From: Trueperaceae bacterium
Lineage (GTDB): Bacteria > Deinococcota > Deinococci > Deinococcales > Trueperaceae
Reading direction: 5' to 3'
Length of the DNA stretch: 64,000 bases
Assembly (NCBI GenBank): GCA_020354625.1
Contig: CP070651.1
Coordinates: forward strand, 3,072,239 to 3,136,238
Within the stretch, counting starts at the first letter, position 1, and the number at the start of each line of letters is the position of its first letter. Shown here one piece after another: positions 41,194-50,389 of this stretch. The notes beneath the pieces are model-generated. The model had not been told where the DNA came from. It saw nothing but the letters and a program-made list of their open reading frames with translations, and searched no databases. The translations under genes were made by a program, and so were the position numbers.

Positions 41194-43266
41194 CTACTCT
41201 CGCTCTGCGGGAACCCCCTCGAAACGGACCCCGAAGCTTGTCTGTAATTCGGCATCGATCCAGCGGTAGGAGCCGATAAGCGTACCACAACATGTACGCC
41301 ACTCGGCTTCGAGGCCATGCCCTCTTAAAAACGCCCCACCCGTCCCTGTCCAGAATGGAGCAACATTGACAGCGACAAATGGGCGCAAGAAGAGCGGCTC
41401 TACTTCTAACGGGAAACTGAGTTGCAAATCCAACCGAGTCAGCCTGTCTTCGGGCTCGAGCAGATCGTATCGCAACCCGACACCTCCTCTGTAGTTGCCG
41501 AGGGTGCCGACAAGCTCGGCATCGAAAAAGGCCTCGATCTCTTCTGTACGGCTCGAGTTGAGCACTCCTGCGAGTTCGAGCTCCAGCTTCGGCTCGAGCA
41601 CGAACCTCGGACCCTCATAGTGAAGTGTGCTCGTGACGCGAAAGCGATCGACCCCGGTCACATCATCCATATCCGTCGACTCGAAATCGTACGCGCTCAC
41701 CAAGACCAGGCTCCCCCGTAGACGCGGCGTCAGGCGATCAGACCACGACACCTGTCCGGATAGACGATGGTCTGCTTGAAGACGGTCGAGTTCGACGCTA
41801 AAGGGAGAAGCGCTGTTGGTCCAGCGCTTGAGATGACGTACGGTGATTTGAAACGGCTCCGGATGTGATGTCCAACTTGAACTCAGGGTGAAGCCGTATT
41901 GTGTCTCTTCAAATGACGGATAGCGGGTCGCCTCGAGATCTGCCACCACTTCGAACTGGCCCAAAGGTGACGGGACCGACCTCAAACGAACCGATCCACC
42001 CGCCCCAAGCCGGACATCGGCAACGGTAGCGGAAGAAAACGTCTGACTAGAGGCGGCAGCAAAAAGGTTGGCAGAGGCGGTTGCGCGCGCGCCTCCCATC
42101 AAAACCGGTGATGTTGTAGAGGCCTCGAGCTCGATCACACCTTGGTGGAGAAAATCTACGTCGGGATCGTGGAGGTTCTGGAAGCGGAACACGGTATCGA
42201 GCCATTTTGCAAGCCGCTGACGCACGACCACACTGGAACGGATCCCGTCTCTCCCCCGACCGAACTCCGCTTGCAGGCCGGGGCCGGTAATATCTAGAAG
42301 CGCAAAGGCCTTCAACGGAAAATCTCTATCGAGACCGGTCACACCCGCTTGCAAGACGAGTTCATCGTCTAACCTGATGCCGGGAACGACCAAACCGAGT
42401 CCCGTGCCGCCCTTTCCCGTTTCCGGGTCGTTCCCTCGATACTCGAGCTCGAAAGGGGGTTCGATTTCCTCGAGCGCCTCCGAGCCGATCTCGACCTCTT
42501 CGGCAAGCGGAATTCGGCTACCGGCCACCAACAACACGCCTTCACGAATGTGGATGCGCCGATCCTCGGCAGCGATCTCGGCGCGTGTCCCTTCGATCAG
42601 GTAGGAGGGTGGACCGTCGCAGACACAGGTAGTGGCGACGGCCTGTTCCAACAAAAGAGAAGGGCCGCTGAGTGTGGCACGCGCCGCTCCCACACGGTAG
42701 CTAGGGCCCCGGACGAAGACCTCATCGAGCAGCACCTCACCCGAGTTCACGTCGACCGTGAGCACGAGGGCCGTACCTGATACCCCAGTTCCTCGGAAGG
42801 TGGTTTCGTCGAGCACGAGCAGGTTCTCATCGGTACGCAACATCCTGGCATCGACTTCCCACTCTGGCAGAGTGAGATGGGGCTGCTCGATTTCGAGGCG
42901 TTGTGCAAGGCTGAGATCTAGAAATCGAACACGCTCGGCCCTCACGGTCCAGTTCTGCTCGATCCCCGTCAGGCAGACCTGGCCGTACAATTCGGCCTCA
43001 TCCGCCGCTCGGTCGGTACGAATATTCTGGTAGTAAAACCTCGCCAACCCAGCGACTTCCAACTCCGAAGCGCCCGGGACGATGGGACACTGGGCCATAG
43101 CCATCCCAACAATGCTCAAAACCGAGCACATCCACGTACTGTTTGCGGAGAGGACCTGCGGGCGGCCACGATCCGACCTCGCTTCTGTAGCCTTGAGGTT
43201 GAGGCACTGCCTCACACTCAAGTAGAAGGCTCTTGACCATAAAAGAGTCTGGTTGAGGTGCCTCAT
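41194..43266 (-). CDS. LptD/OstA-like outer-membrane protein
   Basis: Up to 690 aa; the start is uncertain. ATG 43131 (MCSVLSIVGMAMA|QC) gives a signal peptide without basic residues, so a start farther up is likely. The N-terminal ~200 residues carry OstA/LptA-type beta repeats (ELYGQVCLTGIEQNWTVRAERV). The rest is a series of amphipathic strands ending FGVRFEGVPAERE, consistent with a beta-barrel. It would insert lipid or polymer into the outer leaflet. Downstream is the LptF-like permease gene. Confidence 0.75.
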   Translation of the reverse strand: MRHLNQTLLWSRAFYLSVRQCLNLKATEARSDRGRPQVLSANSTWMCSVLSIVGMAMAQCPIVPGASELEVAGLARFYYQNIRTDRAADEAELYGQVCLTGIEQNWTVRAERVRFLDLSLAQRLEIEQPHLTLPEWEVDARMLRTDENLLVLDETTFRGTGVSGTALVLTVDVNSGEVLLDEVFVRGPSYRVGAARATLSGPSLLLEQAVATTCVCDGPPSYLIEGTRAEIAAEDRRIHIREGVLLVAGSRIPLAEEVEIGSEALEEIEPPFELEYRGNDPETGKGGTGLGLVVPGIRLDDELVLQAGVTGLDRDFPLKAFALLDITGPGLQAEFGRGRDGIRSSVVVRQRLAKWLDTVFRFQNLHDPDVDFLHQGVIELEASTTSPVLMGGARATASANLFAAASSQTFSSATVADVRLGAGGSVRLRSVPSPLGQFEVVADLEATRYPSFEETQYGFTLSSSWTSHPEPFQITVRHLKRWTNSASPFSVELDRLQADHRLSGQVSWSDRLTPRLRGSLVLVSAYDFESTDMDDVTGVDRFRVTSTLHYEGPRFVLEPKLELELAGVLNSSRTEEIEAFFDAELVGTLGNYRGGVGLRYDLLEPEDRLTRLDLQLSFPLEVEPLFLRPFVAVNVAPFWTGTGGAFLRGHGLEAEWRTCCGTLIGSYRWIDAELQTSFGVRFEGVPAERE

Positions 43267-43346
43267 AAACGTTCAGCACCCAAGGTAACACTCTCGAACG
43301 ACATGATCGGCGGATCGTCCGGGGTCGAGCTCGTGGTCGCGTCGAC

Positions 43347-43994
43347 TCAGGGGAGATAGCCCCGCAAACGCTCCATAAGCTCGCCAGATACCTCGCTCGC
43401 TGCATCGTAGACAAGATCGCCTTCGATATCACGGGCGATGAGCTCGAGCAGGGCACCCTCCTCTGAAGAGGCGAGGGTAAAGAGCGGTTCCTCGTATCGA
43501 TAAGGGCCGACCAAGAGTACATTCCCCGTCAAAAGATCGAGCAGTACGGCCTGCGCCTCAAAGGTCGGCGTGGTCCCGGTAACCTCGCCGAGGAAACGTA
43601 CGATCGCTGGTTCTGCAAGGTATTCTACTCGGGACGACACAACGTTCAACTCCTCTCGCACGAGGAGGAGTTCTTGTTTGGCGAGAAACGTACCGCGTAC
43701 GATATCGATCTCCATCGAACCGGCCCGTAAGTACCCGAATTCCCCGCTGGCCTCGATGTCGGTGCCTTCGATCAGAACACCCTCTTCGATCCGGAGAAAG
43801 GCCGCTGAAACGGTCACACCGGTGTTCGCATCGATCACCTCTCCACCACCAGGGAGTGTCGTTACGCCGGTTGCGATATCGAAGACCTGCTCGCCGTAAG
43901 CCGTAACGGAAAGCGCAGCGAAAGGGCTTGCGGCCGAGGCGGTTGCCACGATGGCGTTGAGGGCCAGAAGTAGGATGAAGAACGGCATCAGCAA
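43347..43994 (-). CDS. Exported LptA/OstA-like protein
   Basis: 215 aa. Residues 1-20 (MLMPFFILLLALNAIVATASA) are a signal peptide. The mature part is nearly all short beta strands: TTLPGGGEVIDANTGVTVSAAFLRIEEGV in two strands and IEASGEFGYLRAGSMEIDI. This is the repeat style of LptA bridges. It is followed by the LptD-like and LptF-like genes on the same strand, supporting a shared envelope transport role. Homology is inferred from pattern only. Confidence 0.6.
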   Translation of the reverse strand: MLMPFFILLLALNAIVATASAASPFAALSVTAYGEQVFDIATGVTTLPGGGEVIDANTGVTVSAAFLRIEEGVLIEGTDIEASGEFGYLRAGSMEIDIVRGTFLAKQELLLVREELNVVSSRVEYLAEPAIVRFLGEVTGTTPTFEAQAVLLDLLTGNVLLVGPYRYEEPLFTLASSEEGALLELIARDIEGDLVYDAASEVSGELMERLRGYLP

Positions 43995-44022
43995 TAAGAT
44001 ACGATGCTACAGCATGAGGAAC

Positions 44023-45273
44023 TCACGACTTACGTGAAGGGTCGGGCCCTAAAGATAGGGTAAAAAGGGCATCGAAGGGGCGCGCTTGCAAAAGATCCAT
44101 ACCGTCTTCAAGGCGCGCTGCCAAGATCTTTTGCAAGGCATCCTCAAGGCGGTAATACGTCCATGTGTAGAGGTAGCTCGACCCGAGAGACATGAGGCGC
44201 CCGAACGGGGTCTCCCCCCCTAGCGTGAGCACGGTCGCAAGCTTTCGCTGAGCCCGCTGCCACTCTTCGACGGTAGGACCTTCAGCCTGAAATCGTAGTA
44301 GGTCCTCTCTCAGGCGTTCACGCACCTCTTCGAGCAATGCCGGGGTCGTCGAAAGATAGCCCATGAAGGTTCCCACTCCGTCTGCGCTGTCGTGAGATAG
44401 GGTGGCCGTATCGACGAGACCCTGGTCCACCAGGGACCAATACAAGCGGCTTCCACTGACATCACCCATACAAGCTGCAAGCACGGCCGCACAGTAGCGC
44501 CGTTCGTCCTGAGCACTAACCCCCGGCGCATAGACGGCGAGGTGGGCCCTGGAGAGGTGATCCTCAAAAAGGGTGACATCGCCCTCGTCTGGCTGAAGGT
44601 CAGGATAGGATCGAGTCACATGGGAAGGCACCCAACCCACCGTCAACCGCTCGAGGGCTTCGACGATGACACCCCAATCATATGCTCCTGCGACGGCGAC
44701 GATCATGTTGTTGGGCGCATATCGAGAACCGTGATAGCGCTGCATCTGCCGGATCGAGAGTCCTTCGATTGAATCCCGTGTCCCGAGGATGGAGTTGCCC
44801 ACGGGGTGATTCCTGAAATAGACCTTGTTCCCCTCATCGAACACACGGAAGTTGGGACGATCTTCGTACATCGCGATCTCTTCCAAGATCACCTGCTTTT
44901 CAAGCTCGAAATCGACGGAGCGCAGGCTGGGTCGCATCATATCGGTCAACAGGTCCAACAGTTCGCCAGCCCGCTCAGGTAATACCGAACCGTAGTAAAC
45001 GGTGCGATCCTCGCTCGTATAGGCATTGTGACGCGCACCAAGCTCGTCGAACTCACGGTTGATATCCTCGGCCGTGCGCCGAGATGTCCCTTTGAACATC
45101 ATGTGCTCGAGAAAGTGGGAGACACCGGCGTTGCCCGAGGTCTCATCACGGGCACCCGTATTGACAAAGTAGCCCGCTGCAAAGCTCTGTGCCTGGTCGT
45201 TATGTTCTCCTACCACGGTCAGACCGTTGGCCAAAACCGTCTCCTGGTGCGTGATGTCAGGCAACAGCCTCAC
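44023..45273 (-). CDS. M16 family zinc peptidase (active subunit)
   Basis: 416 aa from GTG 45273 (a TTG at 45294 is possible). The inverted zinc motif HFLEH with MMFKGT follows NAGVS, and the distal Glu is in ELEKQVILEEIAMYEDRP. Family members degrade or process peptides; bacterial homologues form pairs in which only one subunit is catalytic. The partner gene lies immediately upstream on the same strand. Confidence 0.92.
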   Translation of the reverse strand: MRLLPDITHQETVLANGLTVVGEHNDQAQSFAAGYFVNTGARDETSGNAGVSHFLEHMMFKGTSRRTAEDINREFDELGARHNAYTSEDRTVYYGSVLPERAGELLDLLTDMMRPSLRSVDFELEKQVILEEIAMYEDRPNFRVFDEGNKVYFRNHPVGNSILGTRDSIEGLSIRQMQRYHGSRYAPNNMIVAVAGAYDWGVIVEALERLTVGWVPSHVTRSYPDLQPDEGDVTLFEDHLSRAHLAVYAPGVSAQDERRYCAAVLAACMGDVSGSRLYWSLVDQGLVDTATLSHDSADGVGTFMGYLSTTPALLEEVRERLREDLLRFQAEGPTVEEWQRAQRKLATVLTLGGETPFGRLMSLGSSYLYTWTYYRLEDALQKILAARLEDGMDLLQARPFDALFTLSLGPDPSRKS

Positions 45274-45319
45274 CCACCAGGCAGCACATAGCAAATCTCA
45301 CAAACTTTGTCATGAGACA

Positions 45320-46564
45320 TCACACCCCTCCACCTGCAAGTGGCCTCCGTCCCAAGGTGAGCACGGTCGGACGCACCTGCTGTCTCGCCTCGAGAAATTG
45401 ATTGATGTCGGACAAAGAGACGTCCGAAATCGCGCGTTTGATTTCACCGAGTGAGCGTGGACGCCCCATCTGAAAGGTATCTTGGGCCAGGGCAGCGGCA
45501 CGTGCGCCACTGGATTCACCCTGCATCACGAGCTGGGACAGAAGGCCGGTGCGCGCGCGGCGCAGTTCCCCCTCGGTCAGGCCACTTTTCAACCGGTATA
45601 TCTCCTCAAGCACGACCGATAAAGTCTCCTCAGCGCGCTCCTCGGTCGTAGCAGCATAGCCCAACGTGTAACCGAAACCCCGCAGGGTTCTGACCACAGC
45701 CATGACGCTATAGACCAGACCCCGTCTCTCACGCACCTCGTTCCACAACCTCGAACCTGCTCCACCACTCAATACCTGAATCGCTAAATAATAAGCGTAC
45801 CAATCAGAATCCAGAGCACTCGGGCTCGGGTACGCCAATCCGATCTGGGTCTGTGCGGCATCGGTGTCGATATGTTTCTGATGAGGGGCATTCAACTCGA
45901 CCTCGTGCCGAGCAGGTATACCCCCTCTCCAGTCCGAAAAGAGCTCGGTCACCCACTCCAAAAGCGCTCCCCAACCAACCGCTCCGGCGACGCCGAGAAT
46001 CGCACCTCCTGGTCCGAACCTTCTGCTGTAGTCCTCGCGGACGCTCTCCGGTGTCAGAGCCGAGAGCCCCTGGTCGGTACCGTAGGCGCTCCGCTTGTGA
46101 CGCGAACGAAAAAACCGCTGCGAAAGCGCCTCGAACAGCTGTTGAGACGGCTGGTCAGTCAAAGAGGCTCGCTCCTGCTGCGCAAGCGCCCGAGCGCTTT
46201 CAAACTCATCAGAACTCAGCTCCGGAACCCGAAGCATGTCGGCAAAGAGGCGCAACGCTTCAGGGAGCATCTCGGTAAGAAGCGAGGCGGAAAAGGTACT
46301 GTACTCTCGACCAGCGCCCCCGCTATAACGTACCCCCAGGTGATCGAGGGCCTGGCTGAACGCCCGTGAATCCCTCCCTCCTGCACCACGATGCATCCAA
46401 TCGACCAGCACGGTGGCACTCCCCTCTTGTCCCTCTGGATCGGTCATCGCCCCCAGAGGAACCACAAACGTCAAACTCACCGTCGACAACCATGGCATCG
46501 GCTCAAAAACCAGGTTCAACCCGTTAGAAAAGGTATGACGCAGAGTAGACATGTCGTTGGGCAT
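45320..46564 (-). CDS. M16 family peptidase-like partner without zinc site
   Basis: 414 aa from ATG 46564; TATATT ends 7 nt upstream, consistent with leaderless initiation. The M16 fold is clear (LRHTFSNGLNLVFEPMPWLS, GGAGSRLWNEVRERRGLVYSV in two segments), but the position of HxxEH reads VDWMHRGAGG, so zinc cannot bind. It is the structural subunit of a heterodimeric pitrilysin-type protease, as in other bacterial M16 pairs. Confidence 0.88.
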   Translation of the reverse strand: MPNDMSTLRHTFSNGLNLVFEPMPWLSTVSLTFVVPLGAMTDPEGQEGSATVLVDWMHRGAGGRDSRAFSQALDHLGVRYSGGAGREYSTFSASLLTEMLPEALRLFADMLRVPELSSDEFESARALAQQERASLTDQPSQQLFEALSQRFFRSRHKRSAYGTDQGLSALTPESVREDYSRRFGPGGAILGVAGAVGWGALLEWVTELFSDWRGGIPARHEVELNAPHQKHIDTDAAQTQIGLAYPSPSALDSDWYAYYLAIQVLSGGAGSRLWNEVRERRGLVYSVMAVVRTLRGFGYTLGYAATTEERAEETLSVVLEEIYRLKSGLTEGELRRARTGLLSQLVMQGESSGARAAALAQDTFQMGRPRSLGEIKRAISDVSLSDINQFLEARQQVRPTVLTLGRRPLAGGGV

Positions 46565-46609
46565 AACAATGAATATAGCGTATCAGCTGACCGATCCGAT
46601 CAGGGTTCT

Positions 46610-47431
46610 TCAATCGGTCGTCAATTTACGAAGAGACGCTTCGAGATCTTCGCTCCCAGCGAGACTGGTCCCCACCAACACGGCATCGGCCAGGCCACGA
46701 AGTTCTTTCAACTCGTGGGACGCACGATACCCTGATTCCGCCACCAAAACCCCATCGTAACCACGTCCTCGCGCCTCAGCGATCAGTCGCGGGGCCGTTT
46801 TCAGATCGATCTCGAGCGTACGCAGGTCGCGGTTGTTCACCCCGATAATGCGAGCACCGACCTCGATGGCAAACGAGAGCTCTCGTTCATCGTGAACCTC
46901 GACCAGAGCGTCGAGATGGAGTGAGGAAGCGAAGTCGACATACGCGCCCAGCCTTTGCCCGAGCAACGCCACGATGAGCAACACTGCGCTGGCACCCGCC
47001 CGCTTGGCCTCAGGGAGTTGGGCCGGGTGAACCGTAAAGTCCTTGCATAATAGGGGGAGATCGATCTCGGAGGCCACCCGCTCGAGATGTTCGATCGATC
47101 CGCTGAAGTGTCTGGGCTCGGTCAACACGCTGATCGCAGCCGCACCACCGGCAGCGTAAGCCTCTGCTGCCCGGAGGGGATCGAGCGGGGCGATGACCCC
47201 TTGCGAGGGGCTCGCCCGCTTGACTTCGGCAATCACACTCAAACCCGGACGCCTCAGGGCATCGGCAAAGCTCGGTCGGTCTGAGGGCCTCACAGTATCT
47301 ATCGGAGCTTGGGAACCTCCATAATCGGCGAGTCGACCAAGAGCGATACGTGAGAGCACACCCGATACCTTCTCGATCTCCTCCGGATCGAGCGGTTCAG
47401 GCCAGGAAGACGCCTCCGACTCAGTAGACAT
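46610..47431 (-). CDS. trpC: Indole-3-glycerol-phosphate synthase
   Basis: 273 aa from ATG 47431 (AAGGG upstream), overlapping the acylphosphatase gene by 11 bp. VIAEVKRASPSQG carries the substrate-binding Lys, LCKDFTVHPAQ the catalytic Lys, and GVNNRDLRTLEID, AESGYR and VGTSL are the remaining barrel motifs. It closes the pyrrole ring in tryptophan synthesis. No other trp gene is in the window. Confidence 0.95.
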   Translation of the reverse strand: MSTESEASSWPEPLDPEEIEKVSGVLSRIALGRLADYGGSQAPIDTVRPSDRPSFADALRRPGLSVIAEVKRASPSQGVIAPLDPLRAAEAYAAGGAAAISVLTEPRHFSGSIEHLERVASEIDLPLLCKDFTVHPAQLPEAKRAGASAVLLIVALLGQRLGAYVDFASSLHLDALVEVHDERELSFAIEVGARIIGVNNRDLRTLEIDLKTAPRLIAEARGRGYDGVLVAESGYRASHELKELRGLADAVLVGTSLAGSEDLEASLRKLTTD

Positions 47432-47708
47432 AGAACCCTTGGAGGTCACTTCTCTCACCCCAACTGACGTCGATATGGGTCACGATTGCATGGGCTGGTC
47501 CCATTCTCAACTTCACCAGGAAGTGCTCGAGATCGCTCCGATCCCCTTCGGCTACAACTTCAACGCGTCCATCACTCAAGTTCTCAGCATATCCCGCCAG
47601 ATCGAGGTCCAGCGCATGACGCCTGGCGTACGCTCGGTAGCCGACACCCTGAACCTCACCGGCGATGATAGCAGTCAACCGTTCTAGCTGGAAGTCGACC
47701 ATGAACAC
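47421..47708 (-). CDS. acyP: Acylphosphatase
   Basis: 95 aa. The catalytic Arg25 lies in GEVQGVGYRAYARRHA and Asn43 in AENLSDGRVEV; the C-terminal GFYVY is typical. It hydrolyses acyl phosphates such as acetyl or carbamoyl phosphate. It is followed by trpC with an overlap. Confidence 0.93.
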   Translation of the reverse strand: MFMVDFQLERLTAIIAGEVQGVGYRAYARRHALDLDLAGYAENLSDGRVEVVAEGDRSDLEHFLVKLRMGPAHAIVTHIDVSWGERSDLQGFYVY

Positions 47709-47867
47709 GCCATGTTACCCCAGCGACCCGGCAAGAACCAGCATCCAGACTGATTCACGGTTTGCTTGAGGCAATCCTATGAAGCGCGGGCCAAGTACAC
47801 CTGTGACTCAACCCCACCTCTCTCATCTCGAAATCTAGGCAACAGCTCAAACGCAAGCCAGCTGTTA

Positions 47868-49517
47868 TCAACTCGCTCCCGGCTCGTACCTCGCCAGCCT
47901 ATAGCTACCAAAAAAGAGCGGTAGTGCTGTAGCCAATACGGTTACGACCACCAGAAGCAGCAATAGCAACATCCCCTCCCTATGCATCCAGAAGAGGTAA
48001 TCAGGTCGCTCGATCGCCTGCCAGGCGGGATAAGCGAGCATGATCGTCATGAGTGCCGCATAAACCAGTGACAAAGTCATGTAGAGCAGGCCCCCCGGCG
48101 ATAGCGGTATCTCAGCCGGGTTGGTCGCATCGAAACGTGGGTAGGCGGCACCCAACCCCACCCCGATCGCAGTGATGACGGTAGCCGCGCTGAAACCGGC
48201 GATGGGGGATGCCAAGGCCAATGTCGGGGATAAGTCGAGGAGTTCAGCCGCAGCCAGTCCGAGCCCTCCCCCGAGCAATAACATGACAGGCAGTGCGTTG
48301 AGGAATTTAGCTGCCACGATCTGAGACGATGCGATCGGTCCGGTCCGGAGCATCCAAAACCCTTCTCCTTCGAGAGAGACGATCGGGTAAGCGGTACGTA
48401 CCCCGACACCTGCCAACAAGAAGCCCAAAAACATGAGGTTCATGGTACCTACCGCGTCTTTGAACCTCTGGATATCGACCTCGAAACTCGAAGTGCTCAC
48501 CAGATAGACACCCGCCAACGCCACGAGGACCAAGAGCTGCGACCATTGGGTCGGATCTCGAAAGAGCAACCTGTTATCTTTGACCATGATACTGCCACTA
48601 CGCCCAAAGGCATAAAACGGGGTCTCCCAAAAGGCGGGGCGGCGTACCGCGCTGTCGAACCGAAACGGCCTCGAATCGAGCGATCTTATCCAGCCCTCAC
48701 GATACGCGAGCGCGGCGAGACGGGCCACCAAGAGGAGCAAGATAAGCGATACGCCTGCCAGTACAACGGCCGCGTTCGGAACACGTCCCGCAAGGGCACT
48801 CCACACGACCTCGGACGCCCAAGATGGTGGCGACCAGCCGATCTCGAAGCGAGCGAAGCGCTGCAAGAGTAGCTCGAACTCACCCGGACTCAACGCGCTG
48901 AGCCGCTCAGGACGGAGAACCCGCAGGCCGAAAATGAGCGCCGCGGCAAACAGTACGCTCACGGCGGTGGCGATCTCTTTGACTCGACCAGCCGGCGAGA
49001 TCCTGATCAGAATCAGAGCGAGCAAGCTACCGATCGCCACCGGTATCGCATAGAGCGCCAAGACGGCAGCGATACCGATGGGATAGTAGATGAGTGGGGC
49101 TCCCTTCTCCAAGCCGAGACCGATCAGCACCGGCAGGGTAAAGAGAGCGGGCAAAAACGCTGCACTGAGATAGGTCTCCACCACTTTCAAGCTAAAGACC
49201 TCCAAGCCAGAGGCCGGGAGACTGAGTAGAAAGCTGAGATCTTCAGAACTGTAGAGCGTGGTGATCGCCGTGGTCAGCACACTGAAGGCGACGCCGAGCA
49301 TCAAAAGCAAGAAGAGCGCCTCCAAGCTCCGTTGGGCCACGGCATCGGCGATCGTACCGATGGCAGGGAACTGATCGAGAAAGCGAACGCCGCGACGCGT
49401 AAGAAAGAGAATCCCCCAGTAGACGAGCGCCAAAAAGACGAGCCCGACCGAGTAGAGTATCGGTGCACGGATGACACTGTTTTTAAAGGCCGTGAGCCGG
49501 AACAGGAAAACCGTCAC
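47868..49517 (-). CDS. ABC-2 type exporter membrane subunit
   Basis: 549 aa with about twelve hydrophobic segments. It has the arrangement of large ABC-2 permeases: YSSEDLSFLLSLPASGLEVF after the first helices, then a soluble central part (about 270-320) and a second helical half. Start ATG overlaps the ATPase stop by 4 bp (49514-49517). The substrate is unknown. A short hairpin (47841-47866) follows the stop. Confidence 0.87.
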   Translation of the reverse strand: MTVFLFRLTAFKNSVIRAPILYSVGLVFLALVYWGILFLTRRGVRFLDQFPAIGTIADAVAQRSLEALFLLLMLGVAFSVLTTAITTLYSSEDLSFLLSLPASGLEVFSLKVVETYLSAAFLPALFTLPVLIGLGLEKGAPLIYYPIGIAAVLALYAIPVAIGSLLALILIRISPAGRVKEIATAVSVLFAAALIFGLRVLRPERLSALSPGEFELLLQRFARFEIGWSPPSWASEVVWSALAGRVPNAAVVLAGVSLILLLLVARLAALAYREGWIRSLDSRPFRFDSAVRRPAFWETPFYAFGRSGSIMVKDNRLLFRDPTQWSQLLVLVALAGVYLVSTSSFEVDIQRFKDAVGTMNLMFLGFLLAGVGVRTAYPIVSLEGEGFWMLRTGPIASSQIVAAKFLNALPVMLLLGGGLGLAAAELLDLSPTLALASPIAGFSAATVITAIGVGLGAAYPRFDATNPAEIPLSPGGLLYMTLSLVYAALMTIMLAYPAWQAIERPDYLFWMHREGMLLLLLLVVVTVLATALPLFFGSYRLARYEPGAS

Positions 49518-50248
49518 GAAGCAGCCGGCAACTGTTCGGCAGTCATCTGCAAAAAGATCGACTCCAGATCTGCTTGGGAATGACCGATCTGCAAACGCAG
49601 CTCCTCCATGGTCCCTTCCGCAGCGATCTGGCCCCGGTTCAACAAGATCACGCGATCGGCGACCGTCTCGGCCACATCCATGGAGTGCGTCGTCAACAAT
49701 ACCGTCCGACCCTTACGCGCATACCCCGCCATGAGATCCTTGACCTGCCTGGCCGCTCTCGGATCGAGGCCCACCATCGGCTCGTCGATCACCAATACCT
49801 CAGGGTCGTGAAGCAGGGCGGCGATGAAGGTGAGCTTCTGCCGCATACCGTGCGAGTAGCCCTCTATCAGCTCATTGGCAAAACCGTCGAGGCCGAAAAA
49901 GACAAACCACTCCTGGGCCAACGACTCACCGTCTTCCACACCCCGGAGACGGGCGAGGAACCTCAGTAGCTCGCGCCCCGTCAATTTGGGATAGAGATAG
50001 GGGCGATCAGGAACGTAACCGAGCTTCGCCTTGGCAGCCACTGCATCGGAGACCACATCCGATCCAGCGAGACGGATGTTTCCCGAAGATGGACGAATAA
50101 GCCCTGTCAGGCACTTGATCGTTGTCGATTTGCCGGCCCCGTTCGGACCCAAGAGGGCGAGTACTTCACCAGCACGTGCCTCAAACGAAATCTCATTTAC
50201 AGCCAGTAGCTTCCCATAACGCTTCACCAAGCGATGGACCTCGATCAT
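49514..50248 (-). CDS. ABC transporter ATP-binding protein
   Basis: 244 aa. Walker A GPNGAGKST, signature YSHGMRQKL, Walker B VLVIDEPMVGLD, and His switch TTHSMD are intact. It energises the membrane subunit encoded downstream; the two form a complete homodimeric or 1:1 exporter. No regulator lies beside it. Confidence 0.94.
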   Translation of the reverse strand: MIEVHRLVKRYGKLLAVNEISFEARAGEVLALLGPNGAGKSTTIKCLTGLIRPSSGNIRLAGSDVVSDAVAAKAKLGYVPDRPYLYPKLTGRELLRFLARLRGVEDGESLAQEWFVFFGLDGFANELIEGYSHGMRQKLTFIAALLHDPEVLVIDEPMVGLDPRAARQVKDLMAGYARKGRTVLLTTHSMDVAETVADRVILLNRGQIAAEGTMEELRLQIGHSQADLESIFLQMTAEQLPAAS

Positions 50249-50389
50249 CCATCACCTCAAACCCAACATACGAACCCGTTCTACAGACCGCTCTTTATCG
50301 ATCATCGCTATTCCACTCGTCAAGACCTGCCGGGCCAACGCCCAGAAAGCTCGTGTTCTGCCTCGGTAACACGGATGAAGGCTCAAAAA

